64,000 bases of DNA from Bacillus sp. EAC (GCF_002156875.1 NZ_NCSY01000007.1:124001-188000); one strand, 5' to 3'; numbered from the stretch's first letter, positions 7,469-16,110 are shown. Notes: a model not told the origin generated them from the sequence alone. Numbers and translations: made by a program.

Positions 7469-8329
7469 ATGAAAGAGAAATTTTACACAATAGGTGAAGT
7501 CTCAAAATTGGTGAACATCTCGATTAAGGCCCTTCGTTATTGTGATAAAATCAACTTATTTAAACCTGCATATGTCGATCCACAAACTAACTATCGATAT
7601 TATAAAGACTCACAAATTCATCTTCTCGATCTAATCAAATCTTTGAAATATATTGGTACTCCATTAGAAGAAATGAAAGAAGTACAGGGATTAAAGAGAG
7701 ATGATTTTTTCGTCTTTTTAACGGAACAAGAAAAAATCGTAAGAAAAAAGATAGAATCCTTATTAGAAATCGAAAAGATTATCGTAAATGCTAAAAAGGG
7801 ATTACAAAAGCAAAAGGAATATCCGGCAATTGGAGATGTATTTCTTTCCTATGAAGAAGAAATAGAAATTATACAGACAAAGGCGGAAGGAATTGTTCCG
7901 AAAAGTATTTTAAATGCTTCATATAGTAAATTGAAGAAATTTGCTGCATCGACGGAAGGATTTAGAAATAATGGTTATGGTGCCATTTTTCCTTATAAAT
8001 CTTATACAAGTGTTGATGAAGTTACTTATCGGTATTTATTTACACCTGTTTTAACAAAAAAACAGATTTCATTACTTATGAAAGGTACTGAAGTTGCCAA
8101 AATACCGGAAGGAAATTACGTATGCATTACATTTAAAAGCGTATCAACAGAAGATTATTTTCTAAATTTACTAAAACTAATTAAATATGTGGAAGTTCAT
8201 CAATTGACAGTTACCAGTGATATTTATGAGTCCTTAATACATAATAATTATGCTCAGAATCAAAAAGAAGAATTTCTAATTGAAATGAGAATTCAAGTAA
8301 CAAATCTACGAACAACAAGTGAAAGTTAA
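7469..8329 (+). CDS. bmrR: MerR-family multidrug-sensing activator BmrR
   Basis: Start chosen at ATG 7469 behind GAGGAAGTG; GTG 7460 overlaps that site. The 286-residue protein has a MerR winged helix at residues 1-70 (YTIGEVSKLVNISIKALR, then FKPAYVDPQTNYRYY). A coiled-coil linker follows to about residue 118, then a GyrI-like drug-binding domain (NASYSKLKKF, FTPVLTKKQIS, NNGYG). The acidic residue of BmrR that contacts cationic drugs is kept in FLIEMRIQV. One oddity is LRYCDK where the B. subtilis protein, from memory, has LRYYDK. It probably activates bmr through the 19-bp-spacer promoter at 6159-6189. Confidence 0.92.
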   Translation: MKEKFYTIGEVSKLVNISIKALRYCDKINLFKPAYVDPQTNYRYYKDSQIHLLDLIKSLKYIGTPLEEMKEVQGLKRDDFFVFLTEQEKIVRKKIESLLEIEKIIVNAKKGLQKQKEYPAIGDVFLSYEEEIEIIQTKAEGIVPKSILNASYSKLKKFAASTEGFRNNGYGAIFPYKSYTSVDEVTYRYLFTPVLTKKQISLLMKGTEVAKIPEGNYVCITFKSVSTEDYFLNLLKLIKYVEVHQLTVTSDIYESLIHNNYAQNQKEEFLIEMRIQVTNLRTTSES

Positions 8330-8470
8330 AAGTAGTGATAGGTAACCTTATTTGATCACCGATAGACTGCTTCGGCAACTTTTTTTATTGGAGTAAATGC
8401 CAGGGGGTTAAGTAGCACTGAATTAATTAACTTTGAGATTAAAAGGGTATACTACAACTGAGGTGATGAT

Positions 8471-8890
8471 ATGAAAAAAATTTTATTACTATCAATAATT
8501 TTATTTTTAATTTCCCCAAGTGTTACATACGGTTCTGGCATAACAAATCCAAAATGTCCTAATACTGATATTCTAGTACAAACTTCTGAAAATGATATGG
8601 CTCAACTATTAAGCGCTTTAAATGAAATTATTCCAAATGTATACGGTGATGATCAATTATATAAAGAATGGAAAGTCGTTAATATACAGCCTGCTTCACA
8701 ATTAAAAGGTTACCAAGAAGTATATAAAAAAATAGCAACTACCTATTGTGGAAAAAATGTAGCAGATCATTCATGGTTTGTTAGATTGGTATTCCCTAAG
8801 ATTCTTCCAGCAACAAGCGCAGCTACTGGTGAACTATTCATCGTTAAAGACAAAAATAATAAGTGGATACCCTGGTACCAGTATCATTAA
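8471..8890 (+). CDS. Secreted hypothetical protein
   Basis: ATG 8471 follows GAGGTGAT. A signal peptide is clear: KK, then a hydrophobic core ILLLSIILFLISPSV, with probable cleavage after TYG-SG. The mature part of about 115 residues has two cysteines (PKCPN, TYCGKN) that could form a disulphide, then DHSWFVRLVFP and a C-terminal NKWIPWYQYH. No family recognised. A TTAAGTAGCACTGAATT stretch upstream (8408-8424) resembles the padR operator 20-mer, perhaps by chance. Confidence 0.7.
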   Translation: MKKILLLSIILFLISPSVTYGSGITNPKCPNTDILVQTSENDMAQLLSALNEIIPNVYGDDQLYKEWKVVNIQPASQLKGYQEVYKKIATTYCGKNVADHSWFVRLVFPKILPATSAATGELFIVKDKNNKWIPWYQYH

Positions 8891-9012
8891 CTGTTAATTG
8901 TAAGACTTTTTCAACTAAAGCATGAGTTAGATTTATAAAAATTTGCTATGATAATTCATTTTGTTATGTTTTACCACAAGGTTTAAATTATATTTCGTTC
9001 AAATAGGAGATT

Positions 9013-9720
9013 ATGGCTTTGAATTGGCTCAGAGAAATGAATGTCATTACAGTTGTAAATGGTACATTAGGTAATGGGATAAGTAATGAAAAACTCGAAA
9101 TAAATAGGATTCAAATAGATGGGAAATGTAATGATATAACTATCATTGCTCAATTCTTTATAGCGATACATACACTTTTTGATTTACCTATTGTGACAGC
9201 TTTTCCGATTACCAATGAAGAAGTTGAAGAGATAGTCATGGAACAAATTGCAATTCACTTCAATAAAATTCAAAAAATAATCATTAATAATCGCTTAGAA
9301 CGAATTCAATTGATGGAAATAAAGGACTTCTCTAAAAACAAATTCTTAGAAATGTCTCGATTTAATCAAATTCATCCGATCATCAGGGAATTATATTTTT
9401 CGTCAGAAATTATTCCTTTAGAGCACAATTTTCTAACCTTTAGGGAAAATAAAAAACGTTACCAAGTTTTAAATGAAAAAATTGGGATACCTTCTCAAGC
9501 AGATTCAAGTTTTTTAGATGTCATCATGTTTATAAAAAAATCATTTGGTGTTTCTAAAGAAGATAATCACACATCTGTAATATCACCAGCAGGATGGAAA
9601 ATAAAAAATGATATAAAAAAACTTGAATCAATTAAGTTATTCAGCCAATATTTTAATTTAGAGTTAATTGTAGACAGTGATAATGGTCAAATATTAGCAA
9701 TCGATCTATTAAATCGATAA
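9013..9720 (+). CDS. Hypothetical protein of 235 residues
   Basis: ATG 9013 follows AGGAGATT at short spacing. The protein is soluble, mixed alpha/beta and lysine-rich, with no signal peptide or membrane helix. Visible stretches include ITIIAQFFIAIHTLFDLP, NEEVEEIVMEQIA and VISPAGWKIKNDIKKLE. I recognise no domain. The N-terminus (MALNWLREMNVIT) is less natural than the rest, so the gene could have lost upstream sequence. Confidence 0.6.
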   Translation: MALNWLREMNVITVVNGTLGNGISNEKLEINRIQIDGKCNDITIIAQFFIAIHTLFDLPIVTAFPITNEEVEEIVMEQIAIHFNKIQKIIINNRLERIQLMEIKDFSKNKFLEMSRFNQIHPIIRELYFSSEIIPLEHNFLTFRENKKRYQVLNEKIGIPSQADSSFLDVIMFIKKSFGVSKEDNHTSVISPAGWKIKNDIKKLESIKLFSQYFNLELIVDSDNGQILAIDLLNR

Positions 9721-9754
9721 ATAGAAGAAAAAATGTAGTTTATGAGTTTCTTAT

Positions 9755-9848
9755 GCAACTAACATATCCGTTAGTCGAAGATAAAAATTGATATTACTGA
9801 TTAGAGTTTACTCAACTAATGTTTGCATTAGTTGAATTTTTTTTGTTT
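9755..9848 (+). repeat. Two adjacent palindromic repeat boxes
   Basis: TGCAACTAACATATCCGTTAG (shortened here) occurs at 9764-9783. CTCAACTAATGTTTGC then ATTAGTTGAATTTTTTTT occurs at 9811-9846. The second has a perfect stem CAACTAATG/CATTAGTTG directly followed by a T-run, so it can itself terminate transcription. Confidence 0.7.
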
Positions 9849-9921
9849 TAATTCTATGTAGGAGATTTGATTACTTTTCTAGAAATAAAAAGATTGGACA
9901 AAATTGAGAGGGGTTACAACA

Positions 9922-10443
9922 ATGTTTGGAGATTTATTATTAGTTGGGGAACAAGATGGGGTTAAAGGAGATTTTAATACATTAAAATCAATGATGAATT
10001 ATGTTAGATATACAACACTGGAAGCTATTACAGACATAACTGTGGAAGAGCTAGATTATCTGCACACTCCGACAGGAAATTCAATTGGGATGTTACTTAC
10101 TCACATAGCGGGCGTTGAATACTGGTATCAGCTTAATACATTTGAAAATCGAGATTTAAATGAGGCAGAAGAAGAAAAATGGTTACCTGGTTTAGATTTG
10201 GATGATAAGGCACGAGAGAAAATTAAAGGCAACGATGCAACATATTATATTAATCTTTTAAATGCGATTCGAGAAGATACTTATGCAAAATTTAATACAC
10301 TTTCAGATGAGTGGTTGCATGAGAAGTCAGAGTTTGGAAGAACAAAAGCGACAAATTATTTTAAATGGTTTCATGTATTTGAAGATGAAATCAATCATCG
10401 AGGTCAAATAAGAATGATTCGTAAGTTATATAAAAATAGTTAA
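9922..10443 (+). CDS. DinB / DUF664 superfamily protein
   Basis: Start chosen at ATG 9922, 9 nt after GAGAGGGG. The 173-residue protein is a four-helix-bundle DinB-like protein of the DUF664 branch: MLLTHIAGVEYWY supplies the first metal His and FKWFHVFEDEINHRGQI the other two. Relatives bind a divalent metal and some transfer low-molecular-weight thiols (bacillithiol or mycothiol); the substrate here is unknown. A second DinB protein of another branch lies at 22719. It is convergent with the TetR gene across a shared terminator. Confidence 0.85.
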   Translation: MFGDLLLVGEQDGVKGDFNTLKSMMNYVRYTTLEAITDITVEELDYLHTPTGNSIGMLLTHIAGVEYWYQLNTFENRDLNEAEEEKWLPGLDLDDKAREKIKGNDATYYINLLNAIREDTYAKFNTLSDEWLHEKSEFGRTKATNYFKWFHVFEDEINHRGQIRMIRKLYKNS

Positions 10444-10601
10444 AATTAGATAGTAGGTATCGAGGATAGTTTAGCAATCGAAGTTAAAGATATAATCTTT
10501 TTTACATATGTATTTGAACCTTTTACTTAAAGTAGAAAAAATCTAACATTCGTAATGAGAAACACTTTTAGATAATTAATTAACCCATGCGCTAATTTCA
10601 A

Positions 10602-10634
10602 AAAAAAGATCGACACTTTCGTCGATCTTTTTTT
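10602..10634 (+). terminator. Bidirectional terminator
   Basis: The stem AAAAGATCGAC-ACTTTC-GTCGATCTTTT has A and T runs on its two sides. It ends the DinB gene on the plus strand. A half-degenerate repeat box (TTAACCCATGCGCTAATT, 10580-10597) lies immediately upstream. The rest of 10444-10825 shows nothing. Confidence 0.85.
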
Positions 10635-10825
10635 GTTGACCTAAACTAGATTCTCTTTTTTTACTATTTCTTTTTTACTTGCTCTCAAAACTTTCATTTC
10701 TATGTAGATGCTACTGCTACTGCAAATATAGAGAATATATTTGTTTGTATTTGAAAAGATGTAGTTAGATTTTAAAACAGCAAAAAATAAGATCTATCTA
10801 AAAATGAAAGATTTGACTCTTTAAC

Positions 10826-11407
10826 TTAATCAGTAACCAAACCAGTAAACAATACCCTTAATCCATATAAAAATTGCTCTTTAAAATCGAAGCCAAATTG
10901 ATATTTTTCTCCTAAAAATGAAGTGAAAGCGGCAACTTCTTCGGGTGAGAACGAGATATGTTTTGCGCGCTGTTCGTCAGCTATGAATGACATGACGTAA
11001 TTGTTAAAAAGGTTTCCTGCAACTAAACAGTTTTTATCAGAAACTCCGTATTTACTTAGAGAATCTATTGTGAATTTCACTGCTTTTAATCTGCTCGGTG
11101 TAGTTGGCATAGATTGTGAAAAGACCTCAACTGAATCCCGTGTGTCTAATAAAACTCTTCGGATCTCCAAAGCAAGGTTAGTTAAAGCTTCTTTTGGATC
11201 ATCAATTTCCTCAGGTAGGACGATTTCTTTATTAATGTGTTCGGAAATTAAATTATACAAATCCTGTTTATCTTTTATATGCCAATATAAGGATGCGGCC
11301 TTAATCTCAAGTTCCTTAGCTAATGTGCGCATTGTTAAATTACTTATTCCGTCACGATTTAATATATCTAATGATGCTTTTACAATTGATTCTTTTGTTA
11401 TAGGCAT
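10826..11407 (-). CDS. TetR-family repressor, TetR_C type
   Basis: ATG is at 11407 with GAGAG upstream. The 193-residue protein has an N-terminal TetR helix-turn-helix: ITKESIVKASLDILNRDG, then LTMRTLAKELEIKAASLYWH. Its C-terminal ligand domain is of the class typical of tetracycline-type repressors (SMPTTPSRLKAVKFTID, FNNYVMSFIADEQR). It is divergent from a methyltransferase gene at 11634, with three copies of its likely operator between them. No adjacent efflux pump was found, so the controlled function may be the methyltransferase or itself. Confidence 0.88.
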   Translation of the reverse strand: MPITKESIVKASLDILNRDGISNLTMRTLAKELEIKAASLYWHIKDKQDLYNLISEHINKEIVLPEEIDDPKEALTNLALEIRRVLLDTRDSVEVFSQSMPTTPSRLKAVKFTIDSLSKYGVSDKNCLVAGNLFNNYVMSFIADEQRAKHISFSPEEVAAFTSFLGEKYQFGFDFKEQFLYGLRVLFTGLVTD

Positions 11408-11439
11408 AAAATCTCTCCAAAAAATTTAATAATAATGCA

Positions 11440-11497
11440 TTGACTCTAACGTTGTTAGATGATACTCTAACAACGTTAGGTAATCTAACGGTGATAG
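11440..11497. promoter_or_regulatory. TetR operator cluster and promoter
   Basis: CTAACGTTGTTAG (11446-11458) is repeated as its exact inverse CTAACAACGTTAG (11467-11479), with a third, weaker copy CTAACGGTGATAG (11485-11497). TTGACT (11440-11445) and GATACT (11461-11466), 15 bp apart, would place a rightward promoter inside the sites. This is the expected arrangement for a divergent TetR repressor. Confidence 0.75.
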
Positions 11498-11633
11498 TTG
11501 TTTTCTATTCTTAATTGTACAAGAAAAGCAAAACATTATAAAGTTACTGACTTTGTTTTCCATTTAAATATATAAATTGACTCGTTAATTATGATTGAAA
11601 AATAAAAGAGATAATAGATTGGGGAAGAGTAAA

Positions 11634-12293
11634 ATGAAAAATATGCGTAAGAAAAAAGATGTAGGTATATATGGATTAACAGCAAAATGGTATGACAAAA
11701 ATTCGCGGAAGAGTCGTATGAAACAAATGCAAGAGTATGCAAATGAAATTTCAACTTTAGTTGAAAATGGGGCGAGTATATTAGAAGTAGCACCTGGCCC
11801 AGGCTATTTATCTATTGAACTAGCGAAGAAAGGGTTCAATGTTACTGGAGTAGAGTTAAGCCAAGATTTTGTTGTCATTGAAAAAAATAACGCGAAAGAA
11901 GCTAATGTTTCAGTTGATTTTAAAGAAGGTAATGCATCTAATCTACCTTGTGAAGATAACTCATTTGATTTTATTGTTTGCAGTGCCGCGTTTAAGAATT
12001 TTAAAGATCCTGTAAAAGCACTTTCCGAAATGTACAGGGTGTTAAAACCGGATGGAAAGGCTCTTGTTATCGATATGAATTATAATTCAACTTCTGAAGA
12101 CATTGAAAATGAAGTAAGAAATTCAGGAATGAAAGGTTTTGATAAATATTTTGTGAAATTTGCATTTAAAACTTTCCTTAAACAAGGTGCCTATACTAAG
12201 GAAAATTTTGAGATGTTTTTACAAGAAATGCATTTCAGGAACTATAATATTAAGCAAGAGGGTATCAGTTTATATGTTTATCTTTATAAATAA
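11634..12293 (+). CDS. Class I SAM-dependent methyltransferase
   Basis: Start chosen at ATG 11634 after GGGGAAG; the frame opens at TTG 11595. The 219-residue protein has a seven-strand methyltransferase core: motif I ILEVAPGPGYLSIELAKKG, acidic residue in VTGVELS, then EDNSFDFIVCSAAFKNF and MYRVLKPDGKALVID. It resembles the UbiE/Methyltransf_11 group; the substrate cannot be told. The TetR operators lie in its upstream region, so it is probably repressed by the divergent regulator. Confidence 0.85.
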   Translation: MKNMRKKKDVGIYGLTAKWYDKNSRKSRMKQMQEYANEISTLVENGASILEVAPGPGYLSIELAKKGFNVTGVELSQDFVVIEKNNAKEANVSVDFKEGNASNLPCEDNSFDFIVCSAAFKNFKDPVKALSEMYRVLKPDGKALVIDMNYNSTSEDIENEVRNSGMKGFDKYFVKFAFKTFLKQGAYTKENFEMFLQEMHFRNYNIKQEGISLYVYLYK

Positions 12294-12384
12294 AAACTTC
12301 TTTATTTCACGATATTTCAAGAATAAGAAATTACAATAATAATGGATTCCAAACCAAATTGTTTATTTATAATTAAATAAATTG

Positions 12385-12445
12385 TTATTGAACTAACTTA
12401 TACGTTAGTTCAATAACTTATTGGAGCTAATCGATATGCTCCCAT
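12385..12445 (+). repeat. Composite intergenic repeat with GGAGC hairpin
   Basis: TATTGAACTAACTTAT then ACGTTAGTTCAATA is a nearly perfect dyad (12387-12416), followed by GGAGC-TAATCGATAT-GCTCC (12423-12442). It separates the methyltransferase from the convergent CHY gene. Confidence 0.7.
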
Positions 12446-12489
12446 TTTCACTTTTGGGAAGGCATTATTTTAGATTCGATAGCCAACAA

Positions 12490-12801
12490 TCACTCAAAAT
12501 ACAAGTGATAGTGATTTTTACACCTAGGATTAAAGTTAGACTGGCAATAAGGACATGAGTAGTTGCAATCTTGATATTCTTGAATCGTCAATTCTTTATG
12601 ACAGTTACCACAAAGAATCGCTTTTATTCCCGATTCCTCTTTACTCCATACTTTTGGTTGATGATCAGCAACCTCCTCATGGCAAAAATAACATCCATAA
12701 TAGAAATCACAACATTTAAATTTAATGGCAATAATATCATTATCTGTATGGTAATGTTTGCAGCGTGAATAGTTATCAATCGAACCTATTACTTTCATCA
12801 T
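12490..12801 (-). CDS. CHY-type zinc-finger protein
   Basis: Start chosen at ATG 12801, 5 nt after AAGGAG. The 103-residue protein consists of the CHY zinc finger: SRCKHYH, FKCCDFYYGCYFCHEEVADH, ILCGNCHKEL, then CNYSCPYCQSNFNPRCKNHYH. It should bind about three zinc ions. Stand-alone bacterial CHY proteins have no firmly known role. It follows the thiolase on the same strand at 87 nt, but probably has its own start signals. Confidence 0.88.
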   Translation of the reverse strand: MMKVIGSIDNYSRCKHYHTDNDIIAIKFKCCDFYYGCYFCHEEVADHQPKVWSKEESGIKAILCGNCHKELTIQEYQDCNYSCPYCQSNFNPRCKNHYHLYFE

Positions 12802-12888
12802 TTTGCTCCTTTTCAAATGACTTACTTGTTAATCTAGTTGTACGAATTGTGCAGGTCTTCGTAACTAAAAGGAATCTCATATTTTCAT

Positions 12889-13983
12889 TCATATTACGAC
12901 CTCTAATAAGACTGCTACACCAATTCCTCCACCGCTGCCTATTGCAGCTAATACATATTTTAGATCTTTTCTCCTTTGCACTTGGTGGAAAAGTCTTGTG
13001 ATCACCATACTGCCCGAAGCCCCATAAGGATGACCTAATGTTAAAGCCCCTCCACAAACATTTAACTTTTCATAAGGAATAGAAAGTTCTTTTGAACAAG
13101 CAACTATCTTAGAAGAAAAGGCTTCATTTATTTCGAAAAGATCGATTTCTGAAATGGATAAATTGTTTCTTTTTAATATTGCTAGAATTGCTGGGATAGG
13201 GGCTTCACCTGGATAATTAGGATGTACACCTGAGACTTCACTATCCATAAATCGTAGAATAGGCTGTAATCCATTGTTTACTGCTATATTTTCTTCCATG
13301 ATTAGTACAGCTGACGCCCCGTCATGAATCCCACAACTATTTGCAGCGGTAATTGTACCGTTCTTTTTAAATATAGGTTTCGCCCTAGGTAAAAGATCTT
13401 CCAAATTTCTTTTTTTGAAAAAGGCTTCATCTTCGTGGATATCAATAACGGGAATAATCTCTTGCTTAAAAAATCCTTTATTATAAGAATCCCAACTACG
13501 TTTATAACTTAATAGAGCATACTCATCCTGTAATACTCTTGAAATGGAATACTTTTCAGCGACATTCTCTGCTGCAACACCCATATCTGGATCACCTATT
13601 TTATCAGGAGCAAATTTTGCTCTAGATTGAAATGGAGAGGTACTTGTACTTTCTACACCACCAGCAATGTAACAATGGCCAGCTCCTCCTTGGACTAAGT
13701 AACAAGCCATTCGAATTGCTTCTAACCCTGCACTACATTGACGGTCGATTGTCATCCCAGTTACAGAATGAGGAAATCCTGCTTCTAAAGCAGCAATTCG
13801 AGATATGTTACCTCCAGGTCCAACTATATTCCCTAAAATGATGTCGTCGATTTTTTGTACTAATCCATTCGCTAAATGTGATAGAAGTGGAGCAGCAAGT
13901 TCATGTGATTGAATGTCTCGAAAGATTCCACCCATTTTCCCAATAGGAGTTCGTTTTGCTTTGACAATTACAGCTCTGTTAAT
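12889..13983 (-). CDS. yhfS: Thiolase (acetyl-CoA acetyltransferase family), apparent AUU start
   Basis: The first ATG (13935) would remove the family's N-terminal strand. The open frame upstream encodes INRAVIVKAKRTPIGKMGG, matching thiolase N-termini, and the only plausible initiator is ATT 13983. It overlaps the yhfT stop as ATTAA, with AAGGTGA (13996-13990) 6 nt before it. The 364-residue protein has the nucleophile in DRQC83SAGLEA, NEAF, and H318 in GHPYGASG. The second catalytic Cys expected near residue 349 is Gly (AAIGSGGG). It belongs with yhfT and bioY in a biotin-linked operon similar to B. subtilis yhfUTS. A sequence error at the start is the main alternative. Confidence 0.85.
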   Translation of the reverse strand: MNRAVIVKAKRTPIGKMGGIFRDIQSHELAAPLLSHLANGLVQKIDDIILGNIVGPGGNISRIAALEAGFPHSVTGMTIDRQCSAGLEAIRMACYLVQGGAGHCYIAGGVESTSTSPFQSRAKFAPDKIGDPDMGVAAENVAEKYSISRVLQDEYALLSYKRSWDSYNKGFFKQEIIPVIDIHEDEAFFKKRNLEDLLPRAKPIFKKNGTITAANSCGIHDGASAVLIMEENIAVNNGLQPILRFMDSEVSGVHPNYPGEAPIPAILAILKRNNLSISEIDLFEINEAFSSKIVACSKELSIPYEKLNVCGGALTLGHPYGASGSMVITRLFHQVQRRKDLKYVLAAIGSGGGIGVAVLLEVVI

Positions 13984-15445
13984 GTCTAGTCACCTTGCTT
14001 TCTATTTGTTTTATTAGTTCAGCACGAGCGATCTTGCCACTCGTTGTGTATGGCATATCATTTTGAAAAAACCATTTTCGAGGAATTTTATAAGAAGATA
14101 AATACAACTTACAAAATCTTTTTAACTCCAATGAGTTACTCTTTCCTTTTATAACAGCAGCAACAACCTGACCCCAATATGAGTCTTCTAGGCCAATGAC
14201 AGCAACTTCTTCAACATCGGGGTGGGTTGAGATGACTTTTTCGATTTCTTCAGGAAAAATATTGATTCCACCATATAAAATCATATTTTGTTCTCGACCT
14301 ACAATCGATAAAAAGCCGTCGTCATCAAAGTAGCCCATATCATGGACTGTTGCCCATCTGTGAACATCTTGTATCGAATTGATGATTCTTTTACTCTGTT
14401 CAAAGTACCCATTTATCACATAATTACTTCTTACATATATTTTTCCTGTTTCATTTGGATTTGCCAATTCCTGATTTGGTCTTCGGATTTGGATCTCCAC
14501 TCCATAACAGGGCTTACCTACGGTGTTTGCCTTTTGAAGTCCATCTCGATCAGAAAGTACAGTAATGAAGCTTAATTCGCTAGCACCAAAAAACTCAAAC
14601 ATGGTCATATTTGGAAACAGTTGTCGAATTTCGATTTTTGATTTCTCGGCCCATTTTGCGCCAGATGAAAGCATTTTTATTGGTTTATCAATTTGGATAC
14701 CTTCTTTTAGAAGTGCTTCAATCATTGTTGGAACGACATAGATTGTTGTAATCGGAAAAGATTCAATCCAGGATAAGATAGTAGAAGAAGAGAACTTTTC
14801 ACAAAGAAAAACGGTTCCACCTAAATATAAAGTACTAATGGCACCATAAAGAAAGTGCGAATGGATTAAGGCTCCAGGAATTAGAATTTGATCGGATTCA
14901 TTTAATCCAAAATCAAAACGATTGCAATCGAAGCTAGAGACCCATGAGTCTTGAGAGCGAATAAATGCTTTGGGACTTCCAGTTGTACCAGAAGTAAATC
15001 CAATATAAAAAGATGGATCATCATCCAATTCGACTGCAGGAGATGGCTCAAATTGAGCGATTTCCTGTAAACATTCATCAAATGCTGTTAAACATGGAAT
15101 AATATGGTTGATTTTGGCGTAAATATCTCTTGTTGTGACAATTATCGAGGGATTTGACAGTTTTGTCCTCTTTTGCAATTCATTTATATTCCATTTCAAA
15201 TCATAAGGAACAGCAATCCATCCTGCTTTGGATGCTCCTGCAAAGAATTGCAAGAAGGGAATACCATTCGGCAATAGGATTCCAATTGTTTTCGTTTCTG
15301 AACGGAGTGAATTCAGCCAATTAGCTGTTCGATTAATTAATTCATCCCATTCTTGATAACTAATTTGTTGATTGATTGTATGGATTGCGATTTTTTTTGG
15401 TGATAATTTTGCGATAGTTTGGTAGGTTTCTGTAATATTTCCCAC
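13979..15445 (-). CDS. yhfT: Acyl-CoA ligase / AMP-forming synthetase, YhfT-like
   Basis: ATG 15445 follows AGAGGAGAAC. The 488-residue protein is an ANL-superfamily enzyme: P-loop FTSGTTGSPKAFIR, motif FEFFGASE, VHDMGYFDDDGFLSIVGR, and the C-terminal lysine in TTSGKIARAEL. It should activate a carboxylic acid to acyl-AMP and then acyl-CoA. Grouping with BioY and a thiolase under a BirA-like site suggests a fatty-acid step feeding biotin or pimeloyl supply, as proposed for B. subtilis yhfT; the acid itself is not known. Its stop overlaps the thiolase start. A terminator precedes it. Confidence 0.88.
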   Translation of the reverse strand: MGNITETYQTIAKLSPKKIAIHTINQQISYQEWDELINRTANWLNSLRSETKTIGILLPNGIPFLQFFAGASKAGWIAVPYDLKWNINELQKRTKLSNPSIIVTTRDIYAKINHIIPCLTAFDECLQEIAQFEPSPAVELDDDPSFYIGFTSGTTGSPKAFIRSQDSWVSSFDCNRFDFGLNESDQILIPGALIHSHFLYGAISTLYLGGTVFLCEKFSSSTILSWIESFPITTIYVVPTMIEALLKEGIQIDKPIKMLSSGAKWAEKSKIEIRQLFPNMTMFEFFGASELSFITVLSDRDGLQKANTVGKPCYGVEIQIRRPNQELANPNETGKIYVRSNYVINGYFEQSKRIINSIQDVHRWATVHDMGYFDDDGFLSIVGREQNMILYGGINIFPEEIEKVISTHPDVEEVAVIGLEDSYWGQVVAAVIKGKSNSLELKRFCKLYLSSYKIPRKWFFQNDMPYTTSGKIARAELIKQIESKVTRH

Positions 15446-15460
15446 GATAGTTCTCCTCTA

Positions 15461-15485
15461 TAAAAAAGAGACACTAATGTGTCTC
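15461..15485 (-). terminator. Internal terminator between bioY and yhfT
   Basis: On the minus strand GAGACAC-ATTA-GTGTCTC is followed by TTTTTTA, just before the yhfT ribosome site. It should reduce, not abolish, read-through from bioY into yhfT-yhfS. Confidence 0.8.
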
Positions 15486-15491
15486 AAAGAT

Positions 15492-16070
15492 TTAGATATT
15501 TTTAGATGATTGATATGAATAACTTGTTGCCAATGAACGTGAAAAAACTGGGTGTTTTCTTAGTTTGTAAACTAAGAATGAAGCAAGTATAGCTTTTAAC
15601 ACATCTCCTGGAATATAAACGAGACTTAATTTTACAGCAGTTAAAAAAGGAATCTCCATGATTACAGCTTGGATCGGAATACCAATTAAATAGATTAATA
15701 GTATTCCTACTGTCAAATTAATCAATAAGACATGTTGTAATTTTAACGTTTGAAAACGTGATAATAGAAATCCGATACAAAAAGCCGTAATTGGCCATGA
15801 AATTAAATAACCAACACTTGGTCCGGCAAAGACACTTAGCCCACCTCGTCCTCCTGATAGAAGAGGCATCCCAACAGCAACAAGTAATAAAAAGACTGTT
15901 TGACTCATCGCTCCTAATCTTGCTCCTAATAATCCACCTGAAAGAATAACTCCTAATGTTTGTAAAGTAATTGGAACCGGGGTAAAAGAAAGCATAATCG
16001 GGGGAACTTGTCCGAGAACGCCCATAACAGCTGCAAACATTGCGACATATGTAATTTCTTTGATTTTCAT
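15492..16070 (-). CDS. bioY: Biotin transporter BioY, ECF S component
   Basis: ATG 16070 follows AGGAGC. The 192-residue protein has six predicted helices and the BioY pattern VPITLQTLGVILSGGLLGARLGA then GGRGGLSVFAGPSVGYLISWP. It binds biotin and works with the shared ECF energising module encoded elsewhere. It is first gene of the operon with yhfT and yhfS, behind a sigma-A promoter overlapped by a BirA-like operator. Biotin excess should therefore shut it off. Confidence 0.95.
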   Translation of the reverse strand: MKIKEITYVAMFAAVMGVLGQVPPIMLSFTPVPITLQTLGVILSGGLLGARLGAMSQTVFLLLVAVGMPLLSGGRGGLSVFAGPSVGYLISWPITAFCIGFLLSRFQTLKLQHVLLINLTVGILLIYLIGIPIQAVIMEIPFLTAVKLSLVYIPGDVLKAILASFLVYKLRKHPVFSRSLATSYSYQSSKNI

Positions 16071-16110
16071 CGTTCTTGCTCCTATCGTTCAATTTGTGAT
16101 TACAAATATC

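Noticed and set aside
8405..8427. TTAAGTAGCACTGAATT as another padR operator
   Set aside because: Only a partial match to the 20-mer and far from the padR operon; chance is likely in AT-rich DNA.
12765..13057. ORFs in other frames over the start of the CHY gene and end of the thiolase
   Set aside because: They overlap well-supported genes and have no family likeness.
13935..13935. ATG 13935 as thiolase start
   Set aside because: It removes the conserved N-terminal strand and lacks a ribosome site, whereas the upstream reading matches the family and has AAGGTGA.
15718..16092. Cys- and Arg-rich ORF overlapping bioY on the same strand
   Set aside because: It is a shifted-frame shadow of bioY without its own ribosome site.
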